Source: Bacteroidia bacterium
GTDB lineage: Bacteria; Bacteroidota; Bacteroidia; Chitinophagales; Chitinophagaceae
Direction of reading: 5' to 3'
DNA length: 64,000 bases
Assembly: GCA_030427635.1 (NCBI GenBank)
Contig: JAUIBA010000005.1
Coordinates: 62,001-126,000, forward strand
The notes beneath the pieces were generated by a model that was not told the origin of the DNA, made no database searches, and saw only the letters and a program-made list of their open reading frames with translations. Positions 52,005 through 62,461 of the stretch are shown piece by piece. The stretch's first letter is position 1; every line of letters starts with the position of its first letter. The position numbers and the translations under genes were made by a program.

Positions 52005-52085
52005 ACTTTAGGGGTGCCGTAAATGGAATGGCTGAGATTATACCCTTTGTACCTGATCAGGGTAATGCCTGCGTAAGGAAAAAGT
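52005..52085 (+). ncRNA. TPP riboswitch (thi-box)
   Basis: Conserved aptamer blocks in order: P1 ACTTT (52005-52009) pairing with AAAGT (52081-52085), GGGGTGCC, GGCTGAGATTATACCC, CCTGATCAGGGTAATGCC and GCGTAAGG. These are the hallmark thi-box residues for thiamine pyrophosphate. It lies 62 bp upstream of thiS. The following 60 bases contain a CCCGC/GGGG-type pairing possibility, and the start codon lies close by, so control may be at translation initiation; no poly-T terminator is seen. Confidence 0.95.
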
Positions 52086-52146
52086 AAATGCTACTCCCGC
52101 AAGGGGTCTCTGCCTCCCGCTACTGCACCACTATAAAAGGTGTGTG

Positions 52147-52350
52147 ATGAATATTACCATTAACAACAAAGCATATGAGCTGCCAGAGGGTGGCACTGTA
52201 GCAGATGCAGTTGCCCTGCTGGGGCTACCATCAGTACAGGGTATAGCGCTGGCAGTGAACAGCGATGTCATACCCCGCCACCTATGGGCTGCATCTATAC
52301 TCAATGAGCAGGACAAATTAATGATTATAAAAGCTACGCAGGGAGGCTAG
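52147..52350 (+). CDS. thiS: Sulfur carrier protein ThiS
   Basis: A 67-residue ubiquitin-fold sulfur carrier ending in Gly66-Gly67 (IKATQGG), which ThiF adenylates and then converts to thiocarboxylate for ThiG. ITINNKAYELPEGGTVADAV and GIALAVNSDVIPRHLW are typical. ATG at 52147 is chosen over the overlapping GTG at 52144. First gene of the riboswitch-controlled operon. Confidence 0.95.
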   Translation: MNITINNKAYELPEGGTVADAVALLGLPSVQGIALAVNSDVIPRHLWAASILNEQDKLMIIKATQGG

Positions 52351-52378
52351 TCTCCGGCAGCACCATTCAAAGACATAA

Positions 52379-54244
<1,866 letters not shown>

Positions 54245-54264
54245 CATTTAACCATTTGATACAT

Positions 54265-55080
54265 ATGGCAAAGGGTAAATCTATTATTGTAAAGGGTATA
54301 TCTGTAACTGTTGTCAGTGATGACACGGGCGCATATATTTCACTTACGGATATGCTCAAAGCCAAAGACGGTGATTTTTTCATTTCCGACTGGTTACGTA
54401 ATCGTAATACAGTAGAGTATCTCGGAATATGGGAGAGTATTCACAACCCTGCTTTTAATTATGGCGAATTCGCCATAATTAAAAGTCAGGCAGGATTGAA
54501 TAGTTACAAGCTAAGTGTAAAGGAATGGGTAGAAAAGACAAATGCAATTGGGATAAAAGCTGTGGCAGGAAGGTATGGAGGCACATATGCTCACAGCGAC
54601 ATTGCTTTTGAGTTTGGCATATGGATAAGTGCAGAATTTAAGATATACCTTATCCGGGAATTTCAGCGGCTGAAGAATGAAGAAAATGACCGGTTGAAGC
54701 TGGAATGGAACCTGCAGCGAACATTATCAAAAATTAATTACCGTATACATACCGATGCAATAAAAGAACAACTGGTACCTCCGGCCGTAACGCGCACCCA
54801 GGCCGCCGTAGTATATGCCAATGAAGCAGACCTGCTGAATGTGGCGCTCTTTGGCAGGACAGCAAAGGAATGGAGAGATGCTAACCCGGAAAAAGATGGC
54901 AATATCAGAGACCACGCCACGCTGGAACAGTTGGTAGTGCTTACTAATCTGGAAAGCATCAACGCTGTACTTATAAGGCAACAGTTACAGCAGGGAGAAC
55001 GACTCACCAGACTCAATGAAACTGCAATCGTTCAGATGAAATCATTGCTGAATCATAGTGGCATAAAGAAACTGAAATAG
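54265..55080 (+). CDS. KilA-N domain protein inside the thi operon
   Basis: A 271-residue protein from the ATG at 54265 (a TTG at 54256 is also open). The N-terminal 100 residues carry the KilA-N DNA-binding domain, with ISVTVVSDDTGAYISLTDML, FFISDWLRNRNTVEYLGIWE and GRYGGTYAHSDIAFEFGIWI. The C-terminal half is a conserved Bacteroidota extension: EADLLNVALFGRTAKEWRDA and LEQLVVLTNLESINAVLIRQ. KilA-N proteins occur mainly on phages and mobile elements. None of the thiamine enzymes needs it, so it looks like an insertion between thiC and thiD, with all frames preserved (20 bp before, 4 bp after). The 34-bp palindrome at 54452-54485 lies in the middle of its N-domain. It may autoregulate or serve a defence/mobile role; unknown. 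Confidence 0.85.
   Translation: MAKGKSIIVKGISVTVVSDDTGAYISLTDMLKAKDGDFFISDWLRNRNTVEYLGIWESIHNPAFNYGEFAIIKSQAGLNSYKLSVKEWVEKTNAIGIKAVAGRYGGTYAHSDIAFEFGIWISAEFKIYLIREFQRLKNEENDRLKLEWNLQRTLSKINYRIHTDAIKEQLVPPAVTRTQAAVVYANEADLLNVALFGRTAKEWRDANPEKDGNIRDHATLEQLVVLTNLESINAVLIRQQLQQGERLTRLNETAIVQMKSLLNHSGIKKLK
54452..54485. promoter_or_regulatory. Perfect 34-bp palindrome in KilA-N coding sequence
   Basis: Seventeen bases on each side of the centre 54468/54469 (around CGAATTCG) are exact reverse complements; CCTG/CAGG extends the symmetry to 54448-54490 with one unpaired base. Translated, it gives FNYGEFAIIKS, part of the conserved protein. In DNA it can be a dimer-binding site, in mRNA a 17-bp hairpin. 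Confidence 0.8.
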
Positions 55081-55084
55081 TTAA

Positions 55085-55840
55085 ATGTCCTACATACGAC
55101 CATATGTGCTATCCATAGCCGGCTTTGACCCTTCGGCAGGTGCCGGCGTGCTGGCAGATGTGAAAACATTTGAGGCCAATGACGTTTATGGCCTTGCAGT
55201 GGTATCGGCGCTTACCTGGCAGAACGATACCGAGTTTGACCGGGTACAGTGGTTACCTGTAAGCGATATAGCAGAGCAGGTATCGGTGCTGCTACATCGG
55301 TTTGATATAAGGTATATAAAGATAGGGCTCATAGAAAGTGTAGATGTACTGGCGAAGCTGACAGGCTATCTTAAAACAGCCATAAAGGACCCCATCATTG
55401 TTTACGACCCCATACTGCGGGCCAGTGCCGGATATGAGTTTCATGCGGTGCCGGAGCAACTGCAAACAGTATTGCCAGAGCTGTTCTGTATAACGCCCAA
55501 TATTCCCGAGGCATCCCTGATATTTGGCGGGGAAAGTCTGAATGAACGGCTGGAAGATGCAAGTGAGCACGTGAATATATACCTGAAGGGAGGACATGGA
55601 GATGGAGAAACTGTAACAGATATGCTGTATACATCAGACCACACCTACCTCTTCCCGAATGATAGGATACCCAATGGTGCCAAACATGGCAGCGGATGTG
55701 TGCTGTCTGCTGCACTAACGGCACAGCTGGCACTGGGAAAAGATATAGAAACCGCAGCCGAAATAGCTAATGCATACACTCATCAGTACCTGGGCAGCAG
55801 CCCTACCCTGCTGGGCGTACATAAACCACTGAACGTATGA
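55085..55840 (+). CDS. thiD: HMP/HMP-P kinase ThiD
   Basis: Phosphorylates HMP and HMP-P to HMP-PP. The 251-residue ribokinase-fold protein has SIAGFDPSAGAGVLADVKTF (about 9-28), YIKIGLIESVDVLAKLTG, VYDPILRASAGYE and the anion-hole motif NGAKHGSGCVLSAALTAQLA (about 195-214) with catalytic residues. Stop and thiE start overlap ATGA. Single-domain, without the ThiE fusion found elsewhere. Confidence 0.95.
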   Translation: MSYIRPYVLSIAGFDPSAGAGVLADVKTFEANDVYGLAVVSALTWQNDTEFDRVQWLPVSDIAEQVSVLLHRFDIRYIKIGLIESVDVLAKLTGYLKTAIKDPIIVYDPILRASAGYEFHAVPEQLQTVLPELFCITPNIPEASLIFGGESLNERLEDASEHVNIYLKGGHGDGETVTDMLYTSDHTYLFPNDRIPNGAKHGSGCVLSAALTAQLALGKDIETAAEIANAYTHQYLGSSPTLLGVHKPLNV

Positions 55841-56490
55841 AGCAGATAAGTAAACTGCATTTCATCACCACATCTGCTACCGTGGCCGAACAGGCCTGCG
55901 CAGGCGGCGTAGATTGGGTGCAGCTGCGCCTGAAAAATGTGAGTTATGACGAATACAGAAAGGTGGCGCTGGAGGTACAGGAGATATGCAAACGATACAA
56001 TGCAAGGCTCATCATCAATGATGTACCCCGGCTGGCACTGGAAATAGGTGCAGATGGCGTGCATGTAGGAAAAGAAGACACGATAACCGAGGAGGAAGAA
56101 AAAGCGCTGTTGACCGGCGGCTACATAATAGGCCGCACTACCAATACGCTGGAAGACATATTGAACATGAAAGACAAACCCACAGACTATATAGGTCTTG
56201 GCCCTTACAGGTTTACTACCACTAAAGATAAGCTGAGTCCTGTACTGGGCGCAGAAGGATATAAACAGATATATACCGCACTCAGCAGAGATGGGTATAA
56301 TGCCCCTCCTATTATTGGCATTGGGGGTATTACTGCTGCCGACATACCAGAGCTGATGAGTACCGGGCTTTATGGGATAGCAGTATCAGGAGCTATTGCA
56401 AACAGTACCAACGTCAGAAATACGGCTGAGCAATTCCGTATGCTTATAAATAACAGTACAGAATCCTCCACAAGCCCTGCACAACGCTAA
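55837..56490 (+). CDS. thiE: Thiamine-phosphate synthase ThiE
   Basis: Couples HMP-PP with the thiazole phosphate to thiamine phosphate. The 217-residue TIM barrel shows DWVQLRLKN (about 27-35), [41 protein letters not shown] and [20 protein letters not shown]. The residues in the phosphate-binding loops are present. ATG overlaps the thiD stop by 4 bp, and it is 11 bp before thiG. Confidence 0.95.
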   Translation: MKQISKLHFITTSATVAEQACAGGVDWVQLRLKNVSYDEYRKVALEVQEICKRYNARLIINDVPRLALEIGADGVHVGKEDTITEEEEKALLTGGYIIGRTTNTLEDILNMKDKPTDYIGLGPYRFTTTKDKLSPVLGAEGYKQIYTALSRDGYNAPPIIGIGGITAADIPELMSTGLYGIAVSGAIANSTNVRNTAEQFRMLINNSTESSTSPAQR

Positions 56491-56501
56491 AAAGAAAAAC
56501 A

Positions 56502-57272
56502 ATGAACGACATACTAAAAATAGCAGATAAGGAATTTAACTCAAGACTGTTTACCGGCACCGGAAAGTTCGGCGACCATCAGCTTATGGAGCAGGCCCTG
56601 CTGGCATCCGGCTCTGAATTGGTAACCGTAGCCCTGCGCCGTATAAGCACAGAGGGCGAGGATGATGACATACTGCGCCATCTGCACCATCCGCACATAA
56701 ATCTGTTGCCTAACACTTCGGGTGTGCGCAACGCCGATGAGGCAGTATTTGCTGCACGGCTGGCTCGTGAAGCCCTGCAAACCAACTGGCTGAAGCTGGA
56801 GATACACCCCGACCCAAAATATCTTATGCCCGACCCTATAGAGACACTTATAGCAGCAGAAAGGCTGGTAAAAGAGGGCTTTGTTGTACTCCCCTATATC
56901 CATGCCGACCCCGTACTATGCAAGCGGCTGGAAGAAGTAGGCGTAGCAGCAGTAATGCCTCTGGGTGCTCCCATAGGCAGTAACATGGGACTGAAAACAC
57001 TGGAATTCCTGCATATTATCATAGAGCAGAGCAATGTCCCTGTAGTAGTAGATGCCGGTATTGGCAGCCCCAGTCATGCAGCAGCAGCTATGGAGGCAGG
57101 AGCCGATGCGGTACTGGTAAATACTGCAATTGCTGTAGCCGGAGACCCTGTAGCCATTGCTACGGCTTTCCGTATGGGAGTAGAGGCGGGTCGCATGGCT
57201 TATAAATCCGGCTTACCGGCTATACGCATGCAGGCAGAAAGCAGCAGCCCGCTTACAGATTTCCTGAATTGA
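56502..57272 (+). CDS. thiG: Thiazole synthase ThiG
   Basis: Condenses DXP, dehydroglycine and ThiS thiocarboxylate into the thiazole phosphate. The 256-residue TIM barrel shows [20 protein letters not shown] (about 14-33), [20 protein letters not shown] (with the Lys that forms the DXP imine), [34 protein letters not shown] and [20 protein letters not shown]. It ends the operon; thiH or thiO, needed to make dehydroglycine, and thiF are not here. The next gene is convergent and only 4 bp away. Confidence 0.96.
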   Translation: MNDILKIADKEFNSRLFTGTGKFGDHQLMEQALLASGSELVTVALRRISTEGEDDDILRHLHHPHINLLPNTSGVRNADEAVFAARLAREALQTNWLKLEIHPDPKYLMPDPIETLIAAERLVKEGFVVLPYIHADPVLCKRLEEVGVAAVMPLGAPIGSNMGLKTLEFLHIIIEQSNVPVVVDAGIGSPSHAAAAMEAGADAVLVNTAIAVAGDPVAIATAFRMGVEAGRMAYKSGLPAIRMQAESSSPLTDFLN

Positions 57273-57276
57273 TTGG

Positions 57277-58680
57277 CTATCGTACCAGTGTTACATCGCC
57301 TTTAAGTAGATATTGTTTTCCTCGCAGGGTAAACTGTACCATGTAGAAAAATACATTCATATTCTGGAGATCTCCATTATAAACCCCATCCCAACCTTCA
57401 TATATATCCTGTGTGTAAAACACCCGCTCTCCATATCGGTTAAAAACAAGCAGCCGGAAACTGCGGTAGTTATCAAGCCCTTCGCCAATGACACGGAACA
57501 CATCATTCTTCCCATCGTCATTAGGTGTAAAGGCATTAGGTATAGTAAGTACACAGTCGTCACCATTCAGCACAACCGTATCACTGATATTACAGCCTGA
57601 AGTATCTGATATACGGATGATGTATGTGGTTTTGTTCTCTACAGTTCCTGACACCATACCACACTGGCACTCTGTAATGCCATTTTTGGTCCACAGATAA
57701 CTTAGTGGCCCATCACCACCCTCACCGGTTGCCTCAAAACTGAACTTCCTGCCCTTGCATACGCCATCGTCACCGGTAAGTGTCATATCCAGTTGTGAAG
57801 GATAGATGGTAGTATATAACGTATCAGGACAGCCATATCCCGGATACGGCACCAGAATCACGGCATAGGTTTGAGAGTCTACAGGGTTGGGTACAGTAGC
57901 ATATTTACCAGCGCCCACCATTTTATTAAAGCCGGCATCATACCAGTAGTAATCGCTGAAACCTTCCGGCCCCTTAAGAGTAGCAATACGCTTATTACAT
58001 ACTGGCTGGGAAATGGCGAATAGCTCCCGGCTGATGTCGATATATGCATACCCAAAATGCCCTCCATATCCGCAATCTCCGGTAGTAAACTGAACCTTTA
58101 TTGTTTTTCCCTGATAACCGGACAAGTTAATACTTGCTGTTGTCCATCCCTTAAACTTTACCCTTATGTCAGGTAGTGAATCAAAATCAGGCAGCTGGGA
58201 TGATGATACATAAAGATACTGAGCACACTCCACCGGATTGCCTGTAGCAGAGTCCCATGCATTAACTGCAAACCTGGGTTGTTGGTCTGGTTCGTGCCCG
58301 GGATCTTCAAAAACCACAGCATACCTGAAAATGAGACTATAGTCAGACATTCCCGGCGGTATGTGTACCATATATTCTGCCCGCTCTGCCTGCCCAAAAA
58401 TATTGTTGTTCCCCAGCTTCATCGAATAATTTCCGCCTCCCGGAGAAACAATCGGGAACTTCCCATACATATCTACTCCAGAGCCCGAAGTAATTTCATG
58501 CCTGTCAGGTAAAGCTACAGTAGGTGTATCCAACACCAGCGGACAACATTTACCTAAATAATAACTCCATACAGAGGTATTGCCTGATTCAAAATCAATA
58601 TTGGGCTGGTCGGGAATCTGAGCCATTGTAACCACAACATGCATCGTTAATACAAGCAGAAGTAATAGGGAGCGTATCAT
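57277..58680 (-). CDS. Secreted protein with T9SS type B sorting domain
   Basis: A 467-residue exported protein. Signal peptide 1-20 (ends VVVTMA), a beta-sandwich N-terminal part of unknown type (21-230) with Cys pairs, an Ig/PKD-like region (about 290-375: KFSFEATGEGGDGPLSYLW, TTYIIRISDTSGCNISDTVV) and the gliding-motility-associated C-terminal (CHU_C, type B) domain from about 378: PNAFTPNDDGKNDVFRVIGE, FNRYGERVFY, WDGVYNG, VFFYMVQF. That type B tail predicts export by T9SS. Function unknown. Convergent with thiG with a 4-bp gap, and divergent from a response regulator. Confidence 0.9.
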   Translation of the reverse strand: MIRSLLLLLVLTMHVVVTMAQIPDQPNIDFESGNTSVWSYYLGKCCPLVLDTPTVALPDRHEITSGSGVDMYGKFPIVSPGGGNYSMKLGNNNIFGQAERAEYMVHIPPGMSDYSLIFRYAVVFEDPGHEPDQQPRFAVNAWDSATGNPVECAQYLYVSSSQLPDFDSLPDIRVKFKGWTTASINLSGYQGKTIKVQFTTGDCGYGGHFGYAYIDISRELFAISQPVCNKRIATLKGPEGFSDYYWYDAGFNKMVGAGKYATVPNPVDSQTYAVILVPYPGYGCPDTLYTTIYPSQLDMTLTGDDGVCKGRKFSFEATGEGGDGPLSYLWTKNGITECQCGMVSGTVENKTTYIIRISDTSGCNISDTVVLNGDDCVLTIPNAFTPNDDGKNDVFRVIGEGLDNYRSFRLLVFNRYGERVFYTQDIYEGWDGVYNGDLQNMNVFFYMVQFTLRGKQYLLKGDVTLVR

Positions 58681-58798
58681 AAGGGTATAGTTTACTGCAA
58701 GTTATTAAATACTTTAAATAAAAAGCACTAGTATCTATGTATGATTATCAAAAGATAAAGAGGCAGATTACTGCATGCAATTCAATATCTTTACCGCA

Positions 58799-59221
58799 AT
58801 GGAACAAGCACTGATCCTGATAGCAGAAGACGATGCCGATGACAGGTTTCTGGTAAAAGCAGCATTTGATGAGACCGGAAATAAAGACACCCTGCTCTTT
58901 GCAGAAAACGGGGTGGAACTGCTGGATCTGCTGAACCACAGGCTTACAGCAGGCGATACACTACCCCACCTCATACTGCTGGACCTTAATATGCCAAAGA
59001 AAGATGGCCGCGAAGCCCTCCGGGAAATAAAGCAACATGAAGGATTCAGAAAAATACCTGTAGTAATATTCAGTACCACCAATAATGTACAGGAAATAGC
59101 ACGATGCTATGAAGCTGGTGCCAATTCCTATATTACAAAACCCAACAGCTTTGAGCAACTAATAGCGCTGCTGGGTACTATCAGGCAATACTGGATAGAA
59201 GTAAACAGCGGTGCGCTGTAA
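58799..59221 (+). CDS. Single-domain response regulator
   Basis: A 140-residue receiver from the ATG at 58799 (an upstream ATG at 58775 is possible). D11-D12 acidic pair, phospho-acceptor Asp62 in LILLDLNMP, switch FSTTNNVQE and Lys114 in YITKPNSFEQ. It is the 'Rcp1/CheY-like' type found downstream of phytochrome or hybrid kinases; none is adjacent. Ends 2 bp from the convergent phosphopantetheinyl transferase. Confidence 0.93.
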   Translation: MEQALILIAEDDADDRFLVKAAFDETGNKDTLLFAENGVELLDLLNHRLTAGDTLPHLILLDLNMPKKDGREALREIKQHEGFRKIPVVIFSTTNNVQEIARCYEAGANSYITKPNSFEQLIALLGTIRQYWIEVNSGAL

Positions 59222-59223
59222 CG

Positions 59224-59853
59224 CTATATATCCCCCGCCTGCGCCACCCATGCACAGGCAAACTCCTCTGTAAGAAAGCCGGATATATGCATATCAAAAG
59301 GTGACTCAGCCAGCTGAAAGCTGATGATAGCATCATAGCTACCACTATCCTCCATAAGCCGGGTAACGGGCAGGTGCTGAATAAAATTGACAATACCCCT
59401 CTTGCCATACCATTTGTAGGCAGCTTCCTTGGCGCACCATAGCAGGGTAATCAGTCGGTCATCTCCTCCACACAGGTCTGCTTCTTCTGCCGATAGGAAT
59501 TTGGCGCTGATAGCCATTATCCGGGGATTCCATGTCTGTATATCTATTCCCGTATCATGCTGGCTGTTCACTATAGCCGCAGCCCATGGCCATGAGTGCG
59601 ATACAGAAAAGAAAAATGTTTCGCCATGCAGTCTGGGCTTGTTATGCTCATCCCGTACAATGTTTTGCAGGGGAAAGTCACGTTTCAGCCAGCGCAGCAG
59701 ATGCCGCCCGCCCAGATGCTCCATACGGCGCTTCTCATTGTTAATATCGGGGAACAGGCCGGTACTGTCCTTGAAAAAGGCCTCAGACTCCTCCATTTTC
59801 CATATAGCGGCCAGCGCTGCCGGTCCGGTCTTCCATTCTCTGTACAGCGGCAT
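59224..59853 (-). CDS. 4'-phosphopantetheinyl transferase (Sfp-type)
   Basis: Transfers 4'-phosphopantetheine from CoA to acyl- or peptidyl-carrier proteins. The 209-residue protein has VSHSWPWAAAIVNSQ (about 81-95), DTGIDIQTWNP with the Mg-binding Asp pair (about 97-107) and LLWCAKEAAYKWYGKRG (about 133-149) with the catalytic Glu. Its substrates could be ACP or a siderophore/polyketide system, but no such cluster is in the window. Stand-alone, convergent with the response regulator. Confidence 0.9.
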   Translation of the reverse strand: MPLYREWKTGPAALAAIWKMEESEAFFKDSTGLFPDINNEKRRMEHLGGRHLLRWLKRDFPLQNIVRDEHNKPRLHGETFFFSVSHSWPWAAAIVNSQHDTGIDIQTWNPRIMAISAKFLSAEEADLCGGDDRLITLLWCAKEAAYKWYGKRGIVNFIQHLPVTRLMEDSGSYDAIISFQLAESPFDMHISGFLTEEFACAWVAQAGDI

Positions 59854-59975
59854 TATTTATAGAGCATTGAACACCGCAAAAGTCGGAACTTGACATGAAA
59901 AAGCAGCTATTTCACCCACATCTGTCATCATTCTATATATTATTATTACCGTTTCAGAATTCTGCCTTCAAAGGT

Positions 59976-59983
59976 TATCTTTG
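59976..59983 (+). promoter_or_regulatory. Promoter of E1-selU-selD unit (-7 TATCTTTG)
   Basis: TAnnTTTG, with TTTC at 59952-59955 20 bp upstream; 81 bp before the E1 start. The 211-bp gap has no other feature. Confidence 0.6.
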
Positions 59984-60064
59984 CAGTAAGCGAATTTCTG
60001 TATATCCCCCTTTTATGTAGTGGGGATATGCACCTATTTATCTGTAAACAATTAAACTATATAT

Positions 60065-62461
60065 ATGCCATCAGTAACAGCGTCACCAAGGTCTGCAAGA
60101 TTATCGTTTGAGGAGTTTAAGAAAGAAGCATTGCAGGACTACAGGATGGCGGTGGCAAGTCGTGAAGCCAGTCTTATAGGCCGGCGCGAGGTGCTTACCG
60201 GCAAAGCTAAATTTGGCATTTTCGGTGACGGCAAAGAGCTGGCACAGATAGCAGTAGCCAAGTGTTTTCGTGCAGGTGATATCAGATCAGGTTATTACCG
60301 CGACCAGACATTGATGTTTGCCACCGGCATGAGCAATATTCAGCAGTTTTTTGCCCAGCTTTATGCCGACCCCGATATAGAAAGAGAACCCGCTACAGGT
60401 GGCCGCATGATGAACGGTCACTACGGCACACGCTGGCTCGATGAAGATGGCGAATGGAAAAACCTCATGGAAGGTCCTCAGTCCAGCAGTGATATCTCCC
60501 CTACTGCCGGTCAGATGGTGCGTGCCCTTGGTTTGGCCTATGCATCAAAAATGTACCGCCAGAATGAAGACCTGCATACCGGGTTTGAGAAATTTACCAA
60601 TAAAGGAAATGAAGTAGTATTCTGCACTATAGGTGATGCATCTACCTCTGAAGGGCTTTTCTGGGAGTCTGTAAATGCAGCAGGTGTTCTACAGGTGCCT
60701 ATGGCATTGTTTATATGGGATGATGGCTATGGTATCTCTGTACCCCGCTCATACCAGACCACTAAAAACTCTATTTCAGAAGCCCTTGCAGGCATGCAGT
60801 GGGACGAGAAAAAAGGTGGAATAAATATTTATACTGCAAAAGGCTGGGATTATGCCGGTCTGGTACAGACAATACAACAGGGCATAGCACGCGTGCGCGA
60901 AACACATGTGCCTGCCATATTCCACATACAGGAAGTAACACAGCCACAGGGGCACTCCACATCGGGCTCACATGAGCGTTACAAGAGTAAGGAGCGCCTG
61001 GAGTGGGAAAAAGACTGGGATTGCATAGCCCGTATGCGCCAGTTCCTGGTAGAAAACAAAATAGCTACAGATGAGGAAGCCACTCAGATAGAAAATGAAG
61101 CTAAAGATGCTGCACGTGAAGCAAAGCAGCGTGCATGGGATGAATTCCTGGCACCGGTGAAGCAGCAGGTAACACAGGCGGTAAACCTTTGCAATCAGGC
61201 CACCTATGAGGGCGGACCTAATGCTCAGGCAATAGCTGCCATAGCGCAGGAACTTAGTGCCATAAAGGAACCTATACGTAAAGATGTAATGCAGGCAGTA
61301 AGCCGTGCGGCATCATTGTGCGGCCCCACCAGCGAGGCCGTACGTGGCCTGCGCAACTATTTTGAGCAGCTGCGCCAGGACAATAAAAACAAATACTCAT
61401 CACATCTGTATTCTGAGTCTAAATACAGTGCAATGAAGGTTCAGGAAGTACAGCCTCAGTACGATGCCGACGCTCAGTCGCTCAATGGCTACGAAATACT
61501 AAATAAGTACTTTGACCATACACTGGCTACTAACCCTGCAGTACTTGCCTTTGGCGAGGACCTGGGTAAGATAGGGGATGTAAATCAGGGTTTTGCAGGA
61601 TTACAGGACAAGTATGGCACCCTCCGTGTTACAGACACCGGCATACGTGAGGCCAGCATCATAGGCCAGGGCATAGGTCTGGCTATGCGTGGCCTGCGCC
61701 CCATAGCAGAGATTCAGTATCTGGACTATCTGCTGTATGGCCTGCAGCCACTGAGCGATGATGTCTCAACCCTGCAGTATCGTACCCGCGGCGGACAAAA
61801 GTGTCCCATCATTGTGCGCACACGCGGCCACAGGCTGGAAGGCATATGGCACAGCGGGTCGCCTATGGGTATGATTATAAACTCCCTGCGCGGTATGTAT
61901 GTATGCGTTCCCCGCAATATGGTACAGGCTGTAGGCATGTACAACACGCTGCTGCAGAGCGATGAACCCGGTATAGTAATAGAATGCCTGAACGGATACC
62001 GTCTTAAAGAGACCATGCCGTCAAATCTGGATAAGTTTACCGTACCATTTGGCGTACCGGAAGTAATAAGGGAAGGTACTGACGTAACCATTGTGTCTTA
62101 CGGATCTACCCTCCGCATCATTGAAGACGCTATTAAAACATATCTGGAACCTCAGGGCATTAGTTGTGAGGTAGTAGATGTACGCACCCTGCTGCCTTTT
62201 GACGTAAATCACCTGATAGTGGAATCTTTGAAAAAGACTAACCGCATTGTGTTTGTAGATGAGGATGTACCAGGTGGTGCTACAGCTTACATGTTCCAGC
62301 AGGTAATGGAAATACAGGGCGGTTACCGCTGGCTTGATGTGGCGCCGCGTACCATCACAGCGCAGGCACACAGACCTGCCTACGCTACCGATGGTGACTA
62401 CTTCTCTAAGCCGGGAGCAGAGACAATAGCAGAAGTAATAGAGAAGATGATGCAGGAATAA
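60065..62461 (+). CDS. Fused alpha/beta 2-oxoacid dehydrogenase E1 (TPP-dependent)
   Basis: A 798-residue single chain joining the alpha and beta subunits of a branched-chain or related 2-oxoacid dehydrogenase E1. The alpha half (about 15-330) has the TPP/Mg motif VFCTIGDASTSEGLFWESVN and WDDGYGISVPRSY; the beta half (from about 475) has LAFGEDLGKIGDVNQGFAGL, VTDTGIREASIIGQGIGLAM, PMGMIINSLRGMYV and VDVRTLLPFDVNHLI. An acidic, Lys/Gln-rich linker of some 130 residues joins them. Fused E1 is usual in Bacteroidota. E2/E3 are not nearby. It needs the thiamine diphosphate made by the adjacent thi operon products. Its TAA stop overlaps the selU ATG by one base. Confidence 0.93.
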   Translation: MPSVTASPRSARLSFEEFKKEALQDYRMAVASREASLIGRREVLTGKAKFGIFGDGKELAQIAVAKCFRAGDIRSGYYRDQTLMFATGMSNIQQFFAQLYADPDIEREPATGGRMMNGHYGTRWLDEDGEWKNLMEGPQSSSDISPTAGQMVRALGLAYASKMYRQNEDLHTGFEKFTNKGNEVVFCTIGDASTSEGLFWESVNAAGVLQVPMALFIWDDGYGISVPRSYQTTKNSISEALAGMQWDEKKGGINIYTAKGWDYAGLVQTIQQGIARVRETHVPAIFHIQEVTQPQGHSTSGSHERYKSKERLEWEKDWDCIARMRQFLVENKIATDEEATQIENEAKDAAREAKQRAWDEFLAPVKQQVTQAVNLCNQATYEGGPNAQAIAAIAQELSAIKEPIRKDVMQAVSRAASLCGPTSEAVRGLRNYFEQLRQDNKNKYSSHLYSESKYSAMKVQEVQPQYDADAQSLNGYEILNKYFDHTLATNPAVLAFGEDLGKIGDVNQGFAGLQDKYGTLRVTDTGIREASIIGQGIGLAMRGLRPIAEIQYLDYLLYGLQPLSDDVSTLQYRTRGGQKCPIIVRTRGHRLEGIWHSGSPMGMIINSLRGMYVCVPRNMVQAVGMYNTLLQSDEPGIVIECLNGYRLKETMPSNLDKFTVPFGVPEVIREGTDVTIVSYGSTLRIIEDAIKTYLEPQGISCEVVDVRTLLPFDVNHLIVESLKKTNRIVFVDEDVPGGATAYMFQQVMEIQGGYRWLDVAPRTITAQAHRPAYATDGDYFSKPGAETIAEVIEKMMQE

